Shown here one piece after another: positions 23,927-35,672 of a stretch of 64,000 bases of DNA. Each line of letters starts with the position of its first letter. Position 1 is the first letter of the stretch. Origin of the DNA: Anaeramoeba flamelloides (Eukaryota > Metamonada > Anaeramoebidae); the NCBI GenBank assembly GCA_027625915.1, contig JANTQA010000036.1, forward strand, positions 5,353,001 through 5,417,000. Direction: 5' to 3'. The notes under the pieces were generated by a model. The model was not told where the DNA came from. It worked only from the letters and a program-made list of their open reading frames with translations, and ran no database searches. The translations under genes and the position numbers were made by a program.

Positions 23927-25121
23927 TTACCAATTTTTGAATGTTTTTCATTTTTTGATCTTTTAAAATGATAAGGAATTTTCATTTTATTAAATTATTT
24001 TTACAAAATAGGATTTTTTCTTCAAACTTATGATTAATTTTATAGGGAATAACTAAGAGGTTGTTCAAAAAAAAAATAAGTTGTCTCTGGGTATTTGGAT
24101 TAAATTTCTTACGAGATTAAAAGGATACCAATTATTTAAATTGGTAAAAGGAATCTTAATAGATAAAACATTAGTTGAAAGATAATAAAGAAGTGTTTTT
24201 TCTAATTATTATTAGTTTCACTTATAACAAAAAAATAACTTTGATAAAATACCGTACCAAACAATAACTTGTACGATTTGAATAGTCTTGGAAAATCAAG
24301 TCTATTATAATTCCCCTGCTGTAATATTAAGGGGTTGTCTACCTAGAATAATAATAATTTTATTCTTCTACTTTTTATAAATACTGCAAGATAACAAAAT
24401 TATTATATTTCGAAATAAAAACAAAAATATTAGATTTTGCAATAATTTTGGTTATTGGGTGTAAAATATTTGGAATAGTTAATTTGATCATGATAGAATT
24501 TTGACTTGTAGGAATGTTTGTTCTCTAATTAATTGAGTGTCCAGATATACATGTCAGTAAAGTAATATTTAGTATTTGAAACTTAATTATAGGTATTTCC
24601 AGAAAAGTGTTACTTTTTTTTGAAGAGTTTATAAAAAAAAATTCTATATAAAAAGATCTATTCGTAAACTTATAATATCAAATTAAGAGAAATACTAATA
24701 TTGTATGTGTTTGTGTAGATTAAATTGGGGTATATTGGGCATTTTTCAATCTATGTCCATTAAAATGTTTCAAAAAATGAAAAAAATTAAATTGGAAGCT
24801 TTTTGATAAAAATAATGTAGAATAATTTCAATAAAAAACATGTAATATGAAATTTTCATAATTTTTTTAAAAAATAGTCAGATATAATATTTATGTTCCA
24901 TTCTATTGGATTATTTGAGTAGTTAGTCAATTTATGAAAATGGTTTTTCAATCTCAAAGGAAAAAATAATCATCAATTTTTACAAAATAAAATATCGAAT
25001 CACATGAAGATCTGAAATTTGAATATCTTTTATTTATGTTATACAACACTAAAAAAACAAATTGAAAACTTATTATCGGCGAAGTAACAATTTTGTAAAA
25101 TTTTGAATATTATTATACAGT
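23927..25121. other. Intergenic A/T-rich stretch
   Basis: No gene seen. The short G+C patch CCCCTGCTGTAATATTAAGGGG at 24315-24336 is a near-palindrome of unknown meaning. Confidence 0.45.
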
Positions 25122-25312
25122 CAGTTTCACTTTTAAGGCACAAAATTTCAACGAAATTTAAGGCACAAAAAAATCTCAAATTAAGGCACAAAATTTGGAA
25201 TTTTTTTTTTTTTACAAATTATTTTACTAGTATCCAAAATTCTGTGCCTTAATTTGAGATTTTTATTGTGCCTTAAATTTAGTTGAAAGTTTGTGTCTTA
25301 AAAGTGAAACTG
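25122..25312. mobile_element. Family C foldback element, copy 1
   Basis: 191 bp, nearly all inverted repeat. Left arm CAGTTTCACTTTTAAGGCAC continues with two more AAGGCACAAA units. The right arm mirrors it and ends GTGAAACTG. The centre is about 40 bp. A worn copy is at 60174-60368. The transcript or single strand would fold into a long hairpin. Confidence 0.85.
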
Positions 25313-26607
25313 GTAGTAATTTTGGAAGGTTTGGGTTTAAAAGAGATATTTGAATATGAATTATAATGCTTTTAAAGAAAAAATCAAGTTTATTAAAAAA
25401 AAATAAAAACAAGAAGAAGAAGAAGAAGAAAGAAAGAAAGAAAGAAAGAAAAAGTAAAAAAATGGATCTTTAAATATAAAAAATCTATAATATTATAAAT
25501 AGAGAGAAGGGAAGCTTTTAAAAATAAAGAATTTAAAATCAAGTTATAAATTAAGACTCTTAAGTAATTGGATTTCGGTTTTTTATTCTATGTGGTGTTT
25601 ATTAGAGATTATTTGGATTTGAGATCATTTATTTCTGATAGTATCTTGAGACATATATACCAGGAAAGTATTCAATGCTGAAATCATAAATTTTTAACAA
25701 TTTTAAAATTCAGAACATTCACTAACTGCTTAAATGATATTACTATGTAATAAATAAAAATTCAAATAACTTTTGTCCTTTATGTTTAAAGTATAAACAG
25801 AAGGAAATTATTAAAAATATTGATAATTTTATTTTGGTATGTCCATCTTGGGAAAAAAATAGATTAATTGTTCTCAATAAATTAAAAGAAATAAATCACA
25901 AATGAAATAATTTTAAACTATGATAGTTTGAAATTATTTTCATTAATTAATAATTGTGAAATCTATGATTTGAAGCTTAAGTTTTAGAAAGGGGATTTAG
26001 GTTTAAGGGTAACTAGAGTGTAATTTACACTTCTTCAATAAAAAAAAAGAAATTTTAATTTTTTTTAAGCTCATGTTCTACAAAAATTTATTTGTATATT
26101 TGTTGAATCTTGTCTTTTTACGTCCAAGTTGTTATTTTTTTGTTATTTTCCATTTTTTCAAAGTTTTTTCATATTTATTACATCATAATATAAAGTCATT
26201 CATTGCATCAATTGTACTTTACTAAAAGTACATATAATTAAAATCTACTAACTTTTCGCGTCTGTGTGTTTATATCTTCAATTCATTTCCAAAGGTTTGG
26301 GTTTGTATATTCGGGTTGACGATTTCAAGTTTATTCTGGTTCTTTTTTTCCCAAAATTCTCAGGAAATTGAAAAAACTAATTTTGTTTTATTTTTTAATT
26401 TCTGTTTTTTCTTATTTCAATGTGCGAATTTTTAATTGTTTGGATTTGGTAAACAACTAGATAAAGATTTTGTTGGATCTATTCTTTTTCCAAATTGTCT
26501 CAATCTATTTGGACTATTTCATACATTCACGGGTCTTCTATATGTGTCACAATTTCAATTGTCTCGGTTACTTGATAAATTATCTTTCCTTTTTTCGATC
26601 ATATGTT
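25313..26607. other. Intergenic, with GAA/GAAA microsatellite
   Basis: A (GAA)n-(GAAA)n tract at about 25410-25452. The frame at 26436-26633 shows no recognisable protein and overlaps a family G element. No gene supported. Confidence 0.45.
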
Positions 26608-26860
26608 ACTGGTATTTGAATAAGAAATGGTAAAAAAATTTCACTCCCTTTTACATACTTTTCCTTTATAAAATTAAGGTATTTCAAAAAAGATAAATGA
26701 AATTTGAGTGATATTATTTCCTTACTTGGTACCTTTTTCATGTGATATATTAGCAAATGTTTGGTCAACTTACTTTCCTAAAAAGGAAATAGAAGAATTT
26801 TGAATTAAAAAAAGTGAAAAGGAAGTAAATTGTTATCCCACTTAGAATTCAAATACCAGT
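26608..26860. mobile_element. Family G foldback MITE, copy 1
   Basis: Termini ACTGGTATTTGAATAAGAAA and mirrored ...TTCAAATACCAGT, with inner arm similarity (TTTCAC.CCTTTT). Other copies are at 36764-36929 and 55667-55907, plus a half copy ending 37698. Non-coding. Confidence 0.75.
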
Positions 26861-26947
26861 ATGTGATCTATCTTCTAGATTTTGAAATCTTAAAAAAATT
26901 GTTTTTGAATTTCAAATTCCCCAATGCAAATAACAATTTCAAACTAT

Positions 26948-27474
26948 TTAAGGACTGCGTTACCACCGTTGAGGGGGGTGGCTAATTGTGTTATTTCACT
27001 TTTGCTTCTCAAAAAAATTTTCACATGGAAGAAATTTGACAAAAAAAAAAAAAAACATTTTTTGTCATCTTTACCTATAAAGGCAGACTTTTCTATTTTT
27101 CTTTGTTTTTCAATGAAATTAAAATTGAAAATAACAAAAAAAAATAATTGCAAAAAATGGCTTTTGGGGATTTTCAAGTGCCTTTAAAATTTGAGAACAT
27201 TTCAAACTTGTAAAAGCAAATTTAAAAAATATTTAGAACAGCTCAGGAAAATAGTGTGAGTTTAGAAAGTTGAAATGGAAATTCTAAAATATTAAAATCA
27301 AAATTTTGCATGATCAAACAAGCTAAAAATTGGGAAAATTGTTGAAATTGTGAAAATTTCACATTTTTTCTAAAAGAAATTCTCCTTGGACAAATATTAT
27401 TTGGATTACATAGCTTATTCAAGGGTGATTTTATACATTATTTCACTATTTTCACTCAAAAACGTAGTCCTTAA
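26948..27474. mobile_element. Family A inverted-repeat element, copy 1
   Basis: Left end TTAAGGACTGCGTT and right end AACGTAGTCCTTAA (TTAA counted in). Followed inside by the family's best-conserved block TGTGTTATTT(T/C)AC...CTTCTCAAAAA...GAAGAAATT. Full-length relatives are at 38235-38757 and 39273-39795, with 5' fragments at 36550 and 57658. The two overlapping frames (26924-27187 and 26944-27177) are chance. Confidence 0.78.
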
Positions 27475-28879
27475 ATCGAGTTTGTTAAATTATTATTTGT
27501 ATTTCAACAAGCTGATAAAATTATTTTTTTTGAATTATCTGTTTTTTTTGTTACTTAACAAACAACAATTTTTATTTAAACGTTCCTTTCCTGAAAAGAT
27601 GTCCGTTCAAAATTAATATTGTAAAGAAAAAATTTTCAAATGTTGAGATTAAATCAATTAAAACACCTAAAGTTTGTAAAATAATTGAGAAGAACAAGAT
27701 CTTTTTTGGAGAGCCTTTATGAATTTTTTTTTTTCGATGAGTCATTCTTCCAAAAATAAAAATATTCAACAAATTTCATATTTCCAAAACTTCACTTAAC
27801 AACAAGACGAAAGCATAATAAGTCAAGATTTCCTTTTTCATTATCTCAATAAAATTTCAAATTTTGAAATTTATTTTTTTTTCTTTCTCTGTATCAACAA
27901 CCCTTTTCAAATTTTCTTGAATAAAACTGAACAAAAGTTATCATAATACAAAAGATTTCTTAAACAAAACCAAAATTGGAAACTTATAGTAAACCTCTTC
28001 TTAATAAAAACAATATGGTTTTAAGAAATACCTTCTTTTCCTTTCAATTTTTCCTAATTCCTTTGCTTTAGAAGAACAATTAAAAACCAAACAGAAAAGC
28101 ACTAGATCGTGAACTTCTAAAAACAAAAATAGAACCCCGATTTACATTCTCTTTCTTGAAATGCTAAAAGTAATAAAAAAAGTACCTTGGAAACATAAAT
28201 ATATGGTTTGAATCCAAAACATCAGTACCTACAAGAACTCATGCCAACAAAGACAATTTACAACCTTTTCTTCAAATTAAAACTTTCAATAGCCAACCTC
28301 AAAATTCATTACACAATAAACAAAGCAGAGAGACTATTTCGAGATACAATTTCTAGATAAGAAAAATAGGAAAACAAATTCCAAAAAAACCCTACAATGG
28401 AAAAATTTCTTGAACAAACTGAAATTAGGAACAAAACTCACAATAGTATTTTACTCTTTATTTCAAAATCTTTTTAAAAAAAAAAATCCAAATTTCAAAT
28501 ATTTTGATATGATTGGACTTTTCAAAAATAAATACCAATAAACATACATTTTTTAACCAAATCTCTTGTCAGTTATCCCATTTTTAGTTTAAAGTGAGAT
28601 TTCTTTGTGACGTCATTTTAATAATTATTTTTGATTTTTCCGAAAACTTACTTTTATGAAGTAAAATCAAAACAACTTCAAAGTAGTACCCCAGAAGAAT
28701 CAGGATTTGAGACAAATTCATTTTATCAAATCCAAAAATAAAAAAAAAGAAAAAGCCAACTTGAAAAAATAAAAAAAAATACAAACATTTTTTTTTGCGA
28801 ATAAACTTTTTTTATCCTTCTATTTTTATTAAAATTTCGCGTTTTAGCTTTATTTATAATTCTTTGATAGCTTACCAAG
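27475..28879. other. Intergenic, upstream of the bZIP gene
   Basis: A/T-rich with no gene or repeat recognised. The last 80 bp before the bZIP ATG, including GCGTTTTAGCTTTATTTATAA, presumably hold its promoter, but no defined element can be named. Confidence 0.4.
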
Positions 28880-30484
28880 ATGGACTATATATCTGAGTCA
28901 ACTGATCTATTTGATTTTTCGAGTTATTTGAACGAGCTTTCTGATTTTGCTACTCTTGAAGATTTGGAAACCATTACAAGCAATGAAGAAAATCTGCAAG
29001 CAATCTCTTCGCCATTAATTCTTGACGAGACATACTTGTTTAGTTCGAACCAGCAAAAGCCGCCACCGTTGCAAGTTCAAGTTAACGAAACAACAACAAC
29101 AACAACAACAAAACTTGAAAACAGTCAATGTGTCGAAATTAACAAGCCTCTTGTTAAAAGTAAATTCCCCCAAAACCCAAGAAAAAGAAGGTATGTTGTG
29201 ATTAAGAAAATTAAAAAGAAAAGAGAAAAGATCACTTTCCCAACGCCACTTGACAAAAACGGCAACCCCCGAGAATTGACAAAAAGTGAGCTTCGGAAAA
29301 GAGAACTTGAAAGGAACCGCCTGAATGCGATCAAAAGTCGTAAACGAAAGAAAAACTACGTTAAAAAACTTGAAAAGGAGTCTCAAACATTAAAGCAAAG
29401 AACAGGCGAGCTTAGTAACCAACTCCAAGAAATGAAACAGACGAACAAATTCTTAAAGGAGCAATCAGAAAAACTCAAACAATTGGTCCTCCAAACATTT
29501 TCTGTGAACACTGAACAATTAAACAAGATTCTCAACAATGAGAATGAAAACGAAATCATTCAAAACGAAAATGTTCAAGAAAATGAAAAAGAAAACGAAA
29601 CACAAGAACAAGAACAAGAACAAGAACAAGAAATAGAACAAGAACAAGAACAAGAAATAGAACAAGAACAAGAACTAGAGTTATCCTCTTTTGAGGAAGA
29701 AGACAACAATAACTCGGGTTTTTGGCATCGTCTTACAACAATACCTTCTTCTTTTACTAGCGACGAAGAGTTTGCGGGAAATTTTGATTCCGTGCATGGC
29801 GAAACTGTCGCATCGCAAGACGACCAAGAAAAGAAACAAACCTTTGGCGCATCGCTACTTATCATTCTTTTCACATTTGGACTGCTTTTCTCCTTTAGCA
29901 AATTATGCATTAATGATCATTGCATCGAATTTGGATCAATCCTATCATCATCACAATCACCATCATCGTCTCCCTTCTCGTTTTCATTGATCCCACAATT
30001 AGTGTCCACCTCAAAGACAAGCTTCTCTTCACTTTTCTCACAAAGCATACAACGCTCCGGAATCCATTTTGAAAAACTAAATGAGGAAAGGGATTCCCTT
30101 CAAATTGCATTAAACACATACCTGGACACACAGCAACACAGGAAAGACGCTGGCCAAGGCTTACAGATAAATGGGTATGAAAAAGATGGACCATCAGCTG
30201 AGACAAGAGAAGCAGGTGGCGGAGTACCAGGCGACGCAAAAGCAGCCCCCGGCTTAACTTATACAAGAAGCTTTGCATCGCTTAAATTGTTTGCATTTAT
30301 CTTTGCTCTTGCATTTGTTCATCAGAAATTTGATAGAGGAGCTCACCGTAAACATGTTAAAAGGGAGGATTGGAATACACTTGGCTCAATTTTTAATATT
30401 GGGATCTTGGGATTTTTCACAAACAAAAAAAACCCTCGTGAACAATATTCTTCTTGGGCAAGACCAATATTATTAGCTAACTAA
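28880..30484 (+). CDS. bZIP transcription factor with downstream membrane segments (ATF6/CREB3-like)
   Basis: A 534-aa single-exon protein. An acidic N-terminus (1-60) is suitable for activation. A Thr run is at 71-77 and a basic patch at 101-116. The bZIP is at about 136-201: basic-region signature N146-x3-A150-x2-S153-R154 followed by KRKKNYVKKLE, then heptad residues L164, L171, L178, M185, L192, L199. An EN/EQ-rich linker (219-267) follows. Then comes a strongly hydrophobic stretch at about 323-342 and a second at about 466-481. The basic region most resembles CREB/ATF6-type sequences. A single-pass segment after the zipper is the layout of ER-anchored ATF6 and CREB3 factors, which are released by proteolysis. 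Tethering is inferred from this layout, and no protease site is assigned. The second hydrophobic stretch has no counterpart I know. Start at the ATG after GCTTACCAAG; stop TAA. Confidence 0.87.
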   Translation: MDYISESTDLFDFSSYLNELSDFATLEDLETITSNEENLQAISSPLILDETYLFSSNQQKPPPLQVQVNETTTTTTTKLENSQCVEINKPLVKSKFPQNPRKRRYVVIKKIKKKREKITFPTPLDKNGNPRELTKSELRKRELERNRLNAIKSRKRKKNYVKKLEKESQTLKQRTGELSNQLQEMKQTNKFLKEQSEKLKQLVLQTFSVNTEQLNKILNNENENEIIQNENVQENEKENETQEQEQEQEQEIEQEQEQEIEQEQELELSSFEEEDNNNSGFWHRLTTIPSSFTSDEEFAGNFDSVHGETVASQDDQEKKQTFGASLLIILFTFGLLFSFSKLCINDHCIEFGSILSSSQSPSSSPFSFSLIPQLVSTSKTSFSSLFSQSIQRSGIHFEKLNEERDSLQIALNTYLDTQQHRKDAGQGLQINGYEKDGPSAETREAGGGVPGDAKAAPGLTYTRSFASLKLFAFIFALAFVHQKFDRGAHRKHVKREDWNTLGSIFNIGILGFFTNKKNPREQYSSWARPILLAN

Positions 30485-31536
30485 ATCTAAACAGAAAATT
30501 AATAGACTATTTAATTCGCTCAATGAATAATTGAATTTATGTATATTCTCAATTCACAATTATATATATATATATATATTTGATTTATATTTAAATTCAA
30601 AAAATAATTTAATATCATTTGTCTTCAAAACAATGGGGGTTGAAAAGGCGTGATTATTATTTTTGTTTTTTTATCAATTGGAAAAATGGAATGGATTTTA
30701 AAACCTTTAAGAGATAATTTATTTTTAAATTAAAAAAAAAAAAAAAATGAATAGTTGAAAAATTTATATAACAATAATGTTATCTTAATATGTTATCGTT
30801 ATTGATATATTTAACTATCTTCCTTTCACATAGATTACTTAACAAATAAAACCATCTGAATGCACTTTGGTTGAATTGTTTTTGTAATCTTTAATTTTTT
30901 TTTTTAATTTAATTTTTTTTTTTTTTACCAAACATATTTGTTTATGTTTTTTTGCACTTTAAAAATAAAATGATCTTTACTTTTATAATTTTGAACATTT
31001 TTTTTTCAATGATGATTTAATCAAATTTTTTTTTAATTTTTTTTTTGTTACAAGCCATCAAAAACAGATGAGAATGCTATTTTGAAAGTATTTTTTTAAA
31101 GAATATACACATCATATTCAATTGGTATAGAGCTTAAATCATCTCTTGATTAACTAATTGTGTTCAATAAACTCCCCGAATCATTTACTCAATTAAAAAA
31201 AAAAAAAAAAATTCTTTTCAGTGTTTTTCTATTTTTTAAAGTTTACAAAATCAAAATAATTTCAAGATCTGCTAAAGGGGACTAATTTATAAAGTTTTTC
31301 TTTGGGATTTGGTTCATAGTATTGGATAGACTTTTGGTTTTAGAACCAATAAGATCTTAGTAATTGTAATAATTATCACATTTTTTAAGAGTTAGAACGC
31401 CTTTTTAAACAGAAAAATTACAAATTAAAAAGAACTTTATGAAAAAAAAAATAAAAAAAAATAAAGATCTAAAAAAGGAAAAAACCGAAAAAAATAAAAT
31501 AATTTTAAAACAACTAACAATTAGGTTTTTTGATAA
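30485..31536. other. Intergenic, 3' flank of bZIP gene
   Basis: Contains a (TA)n microsatellite at 30561-30579 and poly-T/poly-A runs. No gene seen. Confidence 0.45.
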
Positions 31537-33267
31537 GGGGGTAGTGGATCTTATTTATTTCCAGCCAAATAAAAAATAAAAAAAAGGTTATAGAATAACT
31601 ATTTTCTCAAGGATACAATTAAAATTGATAGAAAAACACTAATTTACCACTTAAGATAAATGAGTTTTCATTTTTAAAAAAGAATTCATTTTTTCACCAT
31701 TGGAATTTTTAGCAAAAAGATCCAGATCCCTTTTTGGGTTTGGATTTTTCTGTATAAAAACATAAAAAGAAAAATTGTCAAAATATTTTAATTTTTATGA
31801 AATTTAACTTTGAGTAATTTCTGAGAGTAATTATCAACAAACAAAATTGAAATTTAATCTTATTTTAAAAATAAAATGAAAATAAACTAAATATTGAATA
31901 CTTGGCGACCCTAAAAAAATTGATTATTTTTCTTTATTCATAAATTTTTTATTAAATTTCTTGAAAAATATTAGATTATGGCATTATTCTTTTTCCAATA
32001 CTTATGAATATAAAAAAATCAACCACTTACAGTATTTATATAATTTATTTGATAATTTTTTTTTTTATTATTATTATGTATTTATTCGAATTATTAATAT
32101 AAATTTATTTTATTTGTTTTTAAATCCGAGAAAAAATGAAGAAATAATTTTAAAGACTCTATTGATACATTTAATCTTTGTGTCCTAACAATTCATTGTA
32201 AATATTAAGTTTAGGCTATTAATTATTCATAAAAAATAATCAAATTAAAAAGTATTTCTTTAGATTATTAATTAAATTTACCAGGTTCTATAAAAGTATT
32301 TTGGGAGAATTTGCCGATTTGATTAGTTTGTGTTTTTTTTTTCTCATGATGTTTTTTATTCAATAAAAAGAAAACATTTATCTGAAATGTTCTTCGAGTA
32401 AAGAAAATATATTTTATTATCAAGTCTAAAATAATTATTGTATTTTTTTGAAAATAAGTAGATTTTTTCAACTAGATTATTCTAAAACTTACTGTTGAGA
32501 GAAAAATGTTGGACAGAGAAAAATGGTTGGACAGCATTTTTAATTGGGAACATTACTGAAAATGATTTTTAAATTCGGTCGTTTGTAAAATAACTAAAGA
32601 AAATAACAATAATCTACTTATTAGAATAACCGTCAATGTAATTCTACTTTTTCAAAACCTTATCTATTATAATCTAAATCAAGTTTAAAAATTACCATTT
32701 TCAGAATTAATCGTAAACTTTACTAGAACTTGGTTTTTTGTTAAAATAGCATGATCTACTTTAGTTATCAACCATTCAAATGAGTATTCTACACAAACCA
32801 CAGATTAACGAACTTGTAATACCTTTAAACCTGGATTTATATAAAAGTCACCAAGTTATAAATAGGATTTGATTTTCAATTTTACTAATGTTCCCAATTA
32901 AAAATGGTGTCCAACCATTTTTCTGTGTCCAACATTTTTCTCTCAACAGTTAGTTGTTTTTATTTTTAGTGTGTATTTTTAATTACACCCCATTTGAAAA
33001 TGAAAACATTTCTTCATTCTTCAATAAAAATTAATCATTTTACAATCTTTTGTAAATATGTTGGGTTTTAAACTTACTAAAAAATAGAAAAAATAGATAA
33101 AACTTTAAAAAAGATATATCCATTTCAGGAAATAATCTATAAAAGAAAGTTAGGTCTATGTAGCAATCACATTTGTTCTTTTCTTTTTCAATTTCAAGAT
33201 TATGTAACTTTTTTGTTGATTTATGTTATTATTTTCACTAAAAGATTTTTTTACCTTTATTAGTTCC
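31537..33267. mobile_element. Family E element, copy 1 (carries a family B2 insertion)
   Basis: Co-linear with 52232-53454 over most of its length, including TTAATCTTATTTTAAAAATA and AAATAATTATTGTATTTTTTT. It is about 1.27 kb once the 458-bp B2 element and its triplet are removed. The right end TTAGTTCC abuts TTAA at 33268-33271; the left end is worn (ATAA in place of TTAA). Non-coding; the frames at 31961-32188 and 32268-32471 lie inside it and have no protein similarity. Confidence 0.75.
32492..32949. mobile_element. Family B2 MITE, copy 2, inserted in family E
   Basis: 458 bp. Termini CTGTTGAGAGAAAAATGTTGG and its mirror at the right, then a second inverted unit TGGTTGGACA and TTTTTAATTGGGAACATTAC. 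A perfect TTA direct repeat flanks it (32489-32491 and 32950-32952). The E copy at 52232-53454 is uninterrupted at the matching place near 53145. Nearly co-linear with 23468-23926. Confidence 0.9.
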
Positions 33268-33271
33268 TTAA

Positions 33272-34280
33272 GACCTTAGTGTATACCAAGGAGAAACCTA
33301 AGATCAAAACATGTTGTTGTTGTGTGTAATCACACCAGTAATCCATGGTTAAAATATCTCTAAAAAATCTTTTAGTAAAGTAGTAATATTTGTTGTTCTC
33401 ATTAATGAAAAATGATCCTTTTATAAGTAAAAAACCAATAATTTTTGAGAAAAAAATCTGTATTTCAACACAAATAAATATGAATTATCAATCTAAAGAC
33501 TCCAACGTTGCAAAATATCTGTCTTTATTTGTACGAAGTTGAGGAAATAAGCAATATATTTTTCTAGATAGGGTAATATTTATATCACCTTGAAAGAAAA
33601 ATATTTTGCTTGTTTTTGAAAAAATAAGATGATTGCGTGAGTTATTGTTTGTTGAAATGTGAAGATCTTCAGGAAAAAAAAAATGAAAAAAAAATAACCA
33701 ATATAAATATGTTTAGAAAAATGGTTATTTCTTTTCATTTTTTGAGCTTAGGTTTCAAAAAAATAATAACTTTCTTAAATTTGTGGTGAAATGTAGATTA
33801 GTCTCTAAAAAATTCCTTTTTTTTTAAAAAAATTAAATTATTAATTAAGAGATTATTTTTATTAAATTCTTTCTGAAATATTGGAAATTCATTGATGTTG
33901 TAATTAGCATTATCAAATGGAAACAAAACTAATCAGGTCTTTGGGTTTTTATGTTGATATTTATCAATTTAATCTTTTGTAATTAAAAAATTATAAAAAA
34001 TAGATACTTTTGGAAGTTCTAAATACCAATTTTTCTAAAATAAATAGGATACTATTATTTGGGTTTCTTATGCTTTTGATTTGGTAATGAAATAAAAAAA
34101 AAAATATCCAAAATGTGAAAATTTTTAATGGTGATCATTTGTAAAAAATGATATAATTTATTGTCAAATAAGATTTATAATAGTTTTTTTAGATCTATTT
34201 GAGACATGGCGCACTAATATCATTTACACCCAATTACAACGTACTTTGATTATAGAGAAATCTAGGGTAAGGTTAATCCC
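33272..34280. mobile_element. Family D element, copy 3 (inverted orientation)
   Basis: Reverse-orientation relative of 15052-15800, with TTAA on both sides (33268-33271 and 34281-34284). It is 260 bp longer than the 749-bp form. The extra sequence lies at about 33525-33768, between blocks that are adjacent in the other copies, so it is probably a further insertion. Its left TTAA is shared with the right end of family E copy 1. Confidence 0.77.
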
Positions 34281-34284
34281 TTAA

Positions 34285-35672
34285 ATTAAAATATCTTATT
34301 CTTTGGGTATTTTTTCTCCTAAAAAAAAAAATTACAAAGTCAACATTAATCGCAATTAACTTTTCTTATCATGTAATCTTATATGTGAGATTACCAAAGA
34401 GAAGTTTTGAATTTAAAAAAAAAAAAGAAAAAAAACCAAATCTAAAGTCTTTTAAATTTATAGTGATCAAAATAATGAGTGCCCAACGACTATAATTCCG
34501 TGTTTCAAAATATTATCCGAGCTTTTTTTTATTCTTGTACCAAGGCAACATCCAATCTACTACCCAATAGTATATCCTAAGTTCAAATCAATTTTGGAAG
34601 TAACGATCTGGTTATTTTCAGTAAAATTTAAATTATTCATGTAAATAGTTGAAAATTTTCCATAATATTCTTAATTTTTTTGAAATTTTTAGTTTTTTTT
34701 ATGAAAACAATTGTCTAAAAAATTTACTCTATTTTTTGAGATAAATTTTGCAATTTGATTCTTCATTTTTAGAATTTCTTTTTAAATAATAGAACTTTAA
34801 GAAACCAATACCATATTTTTATTTAGGTTTATTATTGGTTTCTTTGATTTTTAATGTATTGATCAACTATAACAAAAAAACACGCTTTTTATTTTGAAAC
34901 ACGCATTAAATTTTATTGCACGCTTTATTTTGACGACAGTAAAGATCCAAAGGCACGAAATTAAACTAAAAAAGAAAATGAAACTACAAAGAATCCAATT
35001 TTAACACACCTAGAAATAAAAGGAAAAGGAGTTTAAGCTCTTTTAGGAACTTATTTGTTCCAAAATAAATTGAACAAAAAATTCATTAAGTTTTCCAAAA
35101 TTGGTAGTTCATCCATCATATAATAAAATTTCAAATTTTTTAAATTCTTAAAACCTGCTTGATTATTAATTTACCTCTTTTAGAATTGGGGCACTTTGAA
35201 GGTTTCTTTTAATTTTTTGGAAAGTGATTATTTTGGGATCTGAATGAAAATTTTGATCTTTTTATTTTAGAATTAACAGTCTTACTCTTTTTTTATTACA
35301 CCTTTAAGGCAAAACAAGATTTTTTAAATATTTTTCAAAGTATCTTTTAAAAAGTAACTGAAAAACAGTTGACAAATAAATTATGCGATTTCCAGAATTA
35401 TATTTAAGACATTTTTGCTTCCCTTTAAAGTGATGGTTTCTTTCAATTCAATGAAAAGTAATTATAAAAAAATGTGGCTTTAAAGTTTTGAATCCACTTG
35501 TGAAAAGGATGTTCAGTTGAAGGCTGTGACCTATTTTTAGGGTTCAATTAATCTCTTTTTTTACAAGAACCCAAAGGAAATTCAAAAGATCAAAATGTTT
35601 TCAAAAAGAAAAGAAAAACATGCAAAAAATCAAAAATCAAAGAAAGAAATCTCGTCCAAACCTTTTTATGAT
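34285..35672. other. Intergenic A/T-rich stretch
   Basis: No gene or repeat family recognised. The mildly G+C-rich part at 34480-34600 was examined for RNA structure and gave nothing convincing. Confidence 0.45.

Noticed and set aside
26924-27187. Overlapping frames on both strands near 27 kb
   Set aside because: Both lie in family A element copy 1; the other full-length copies have no corresponding frame.
29015-29386. Long minus-strand frame within the bZIP gene
   Set aside because: Antisense shadow of a clear coding region, with Cys/Ser runs that are the reverse of Thr and Glu/Gln codon repeats.
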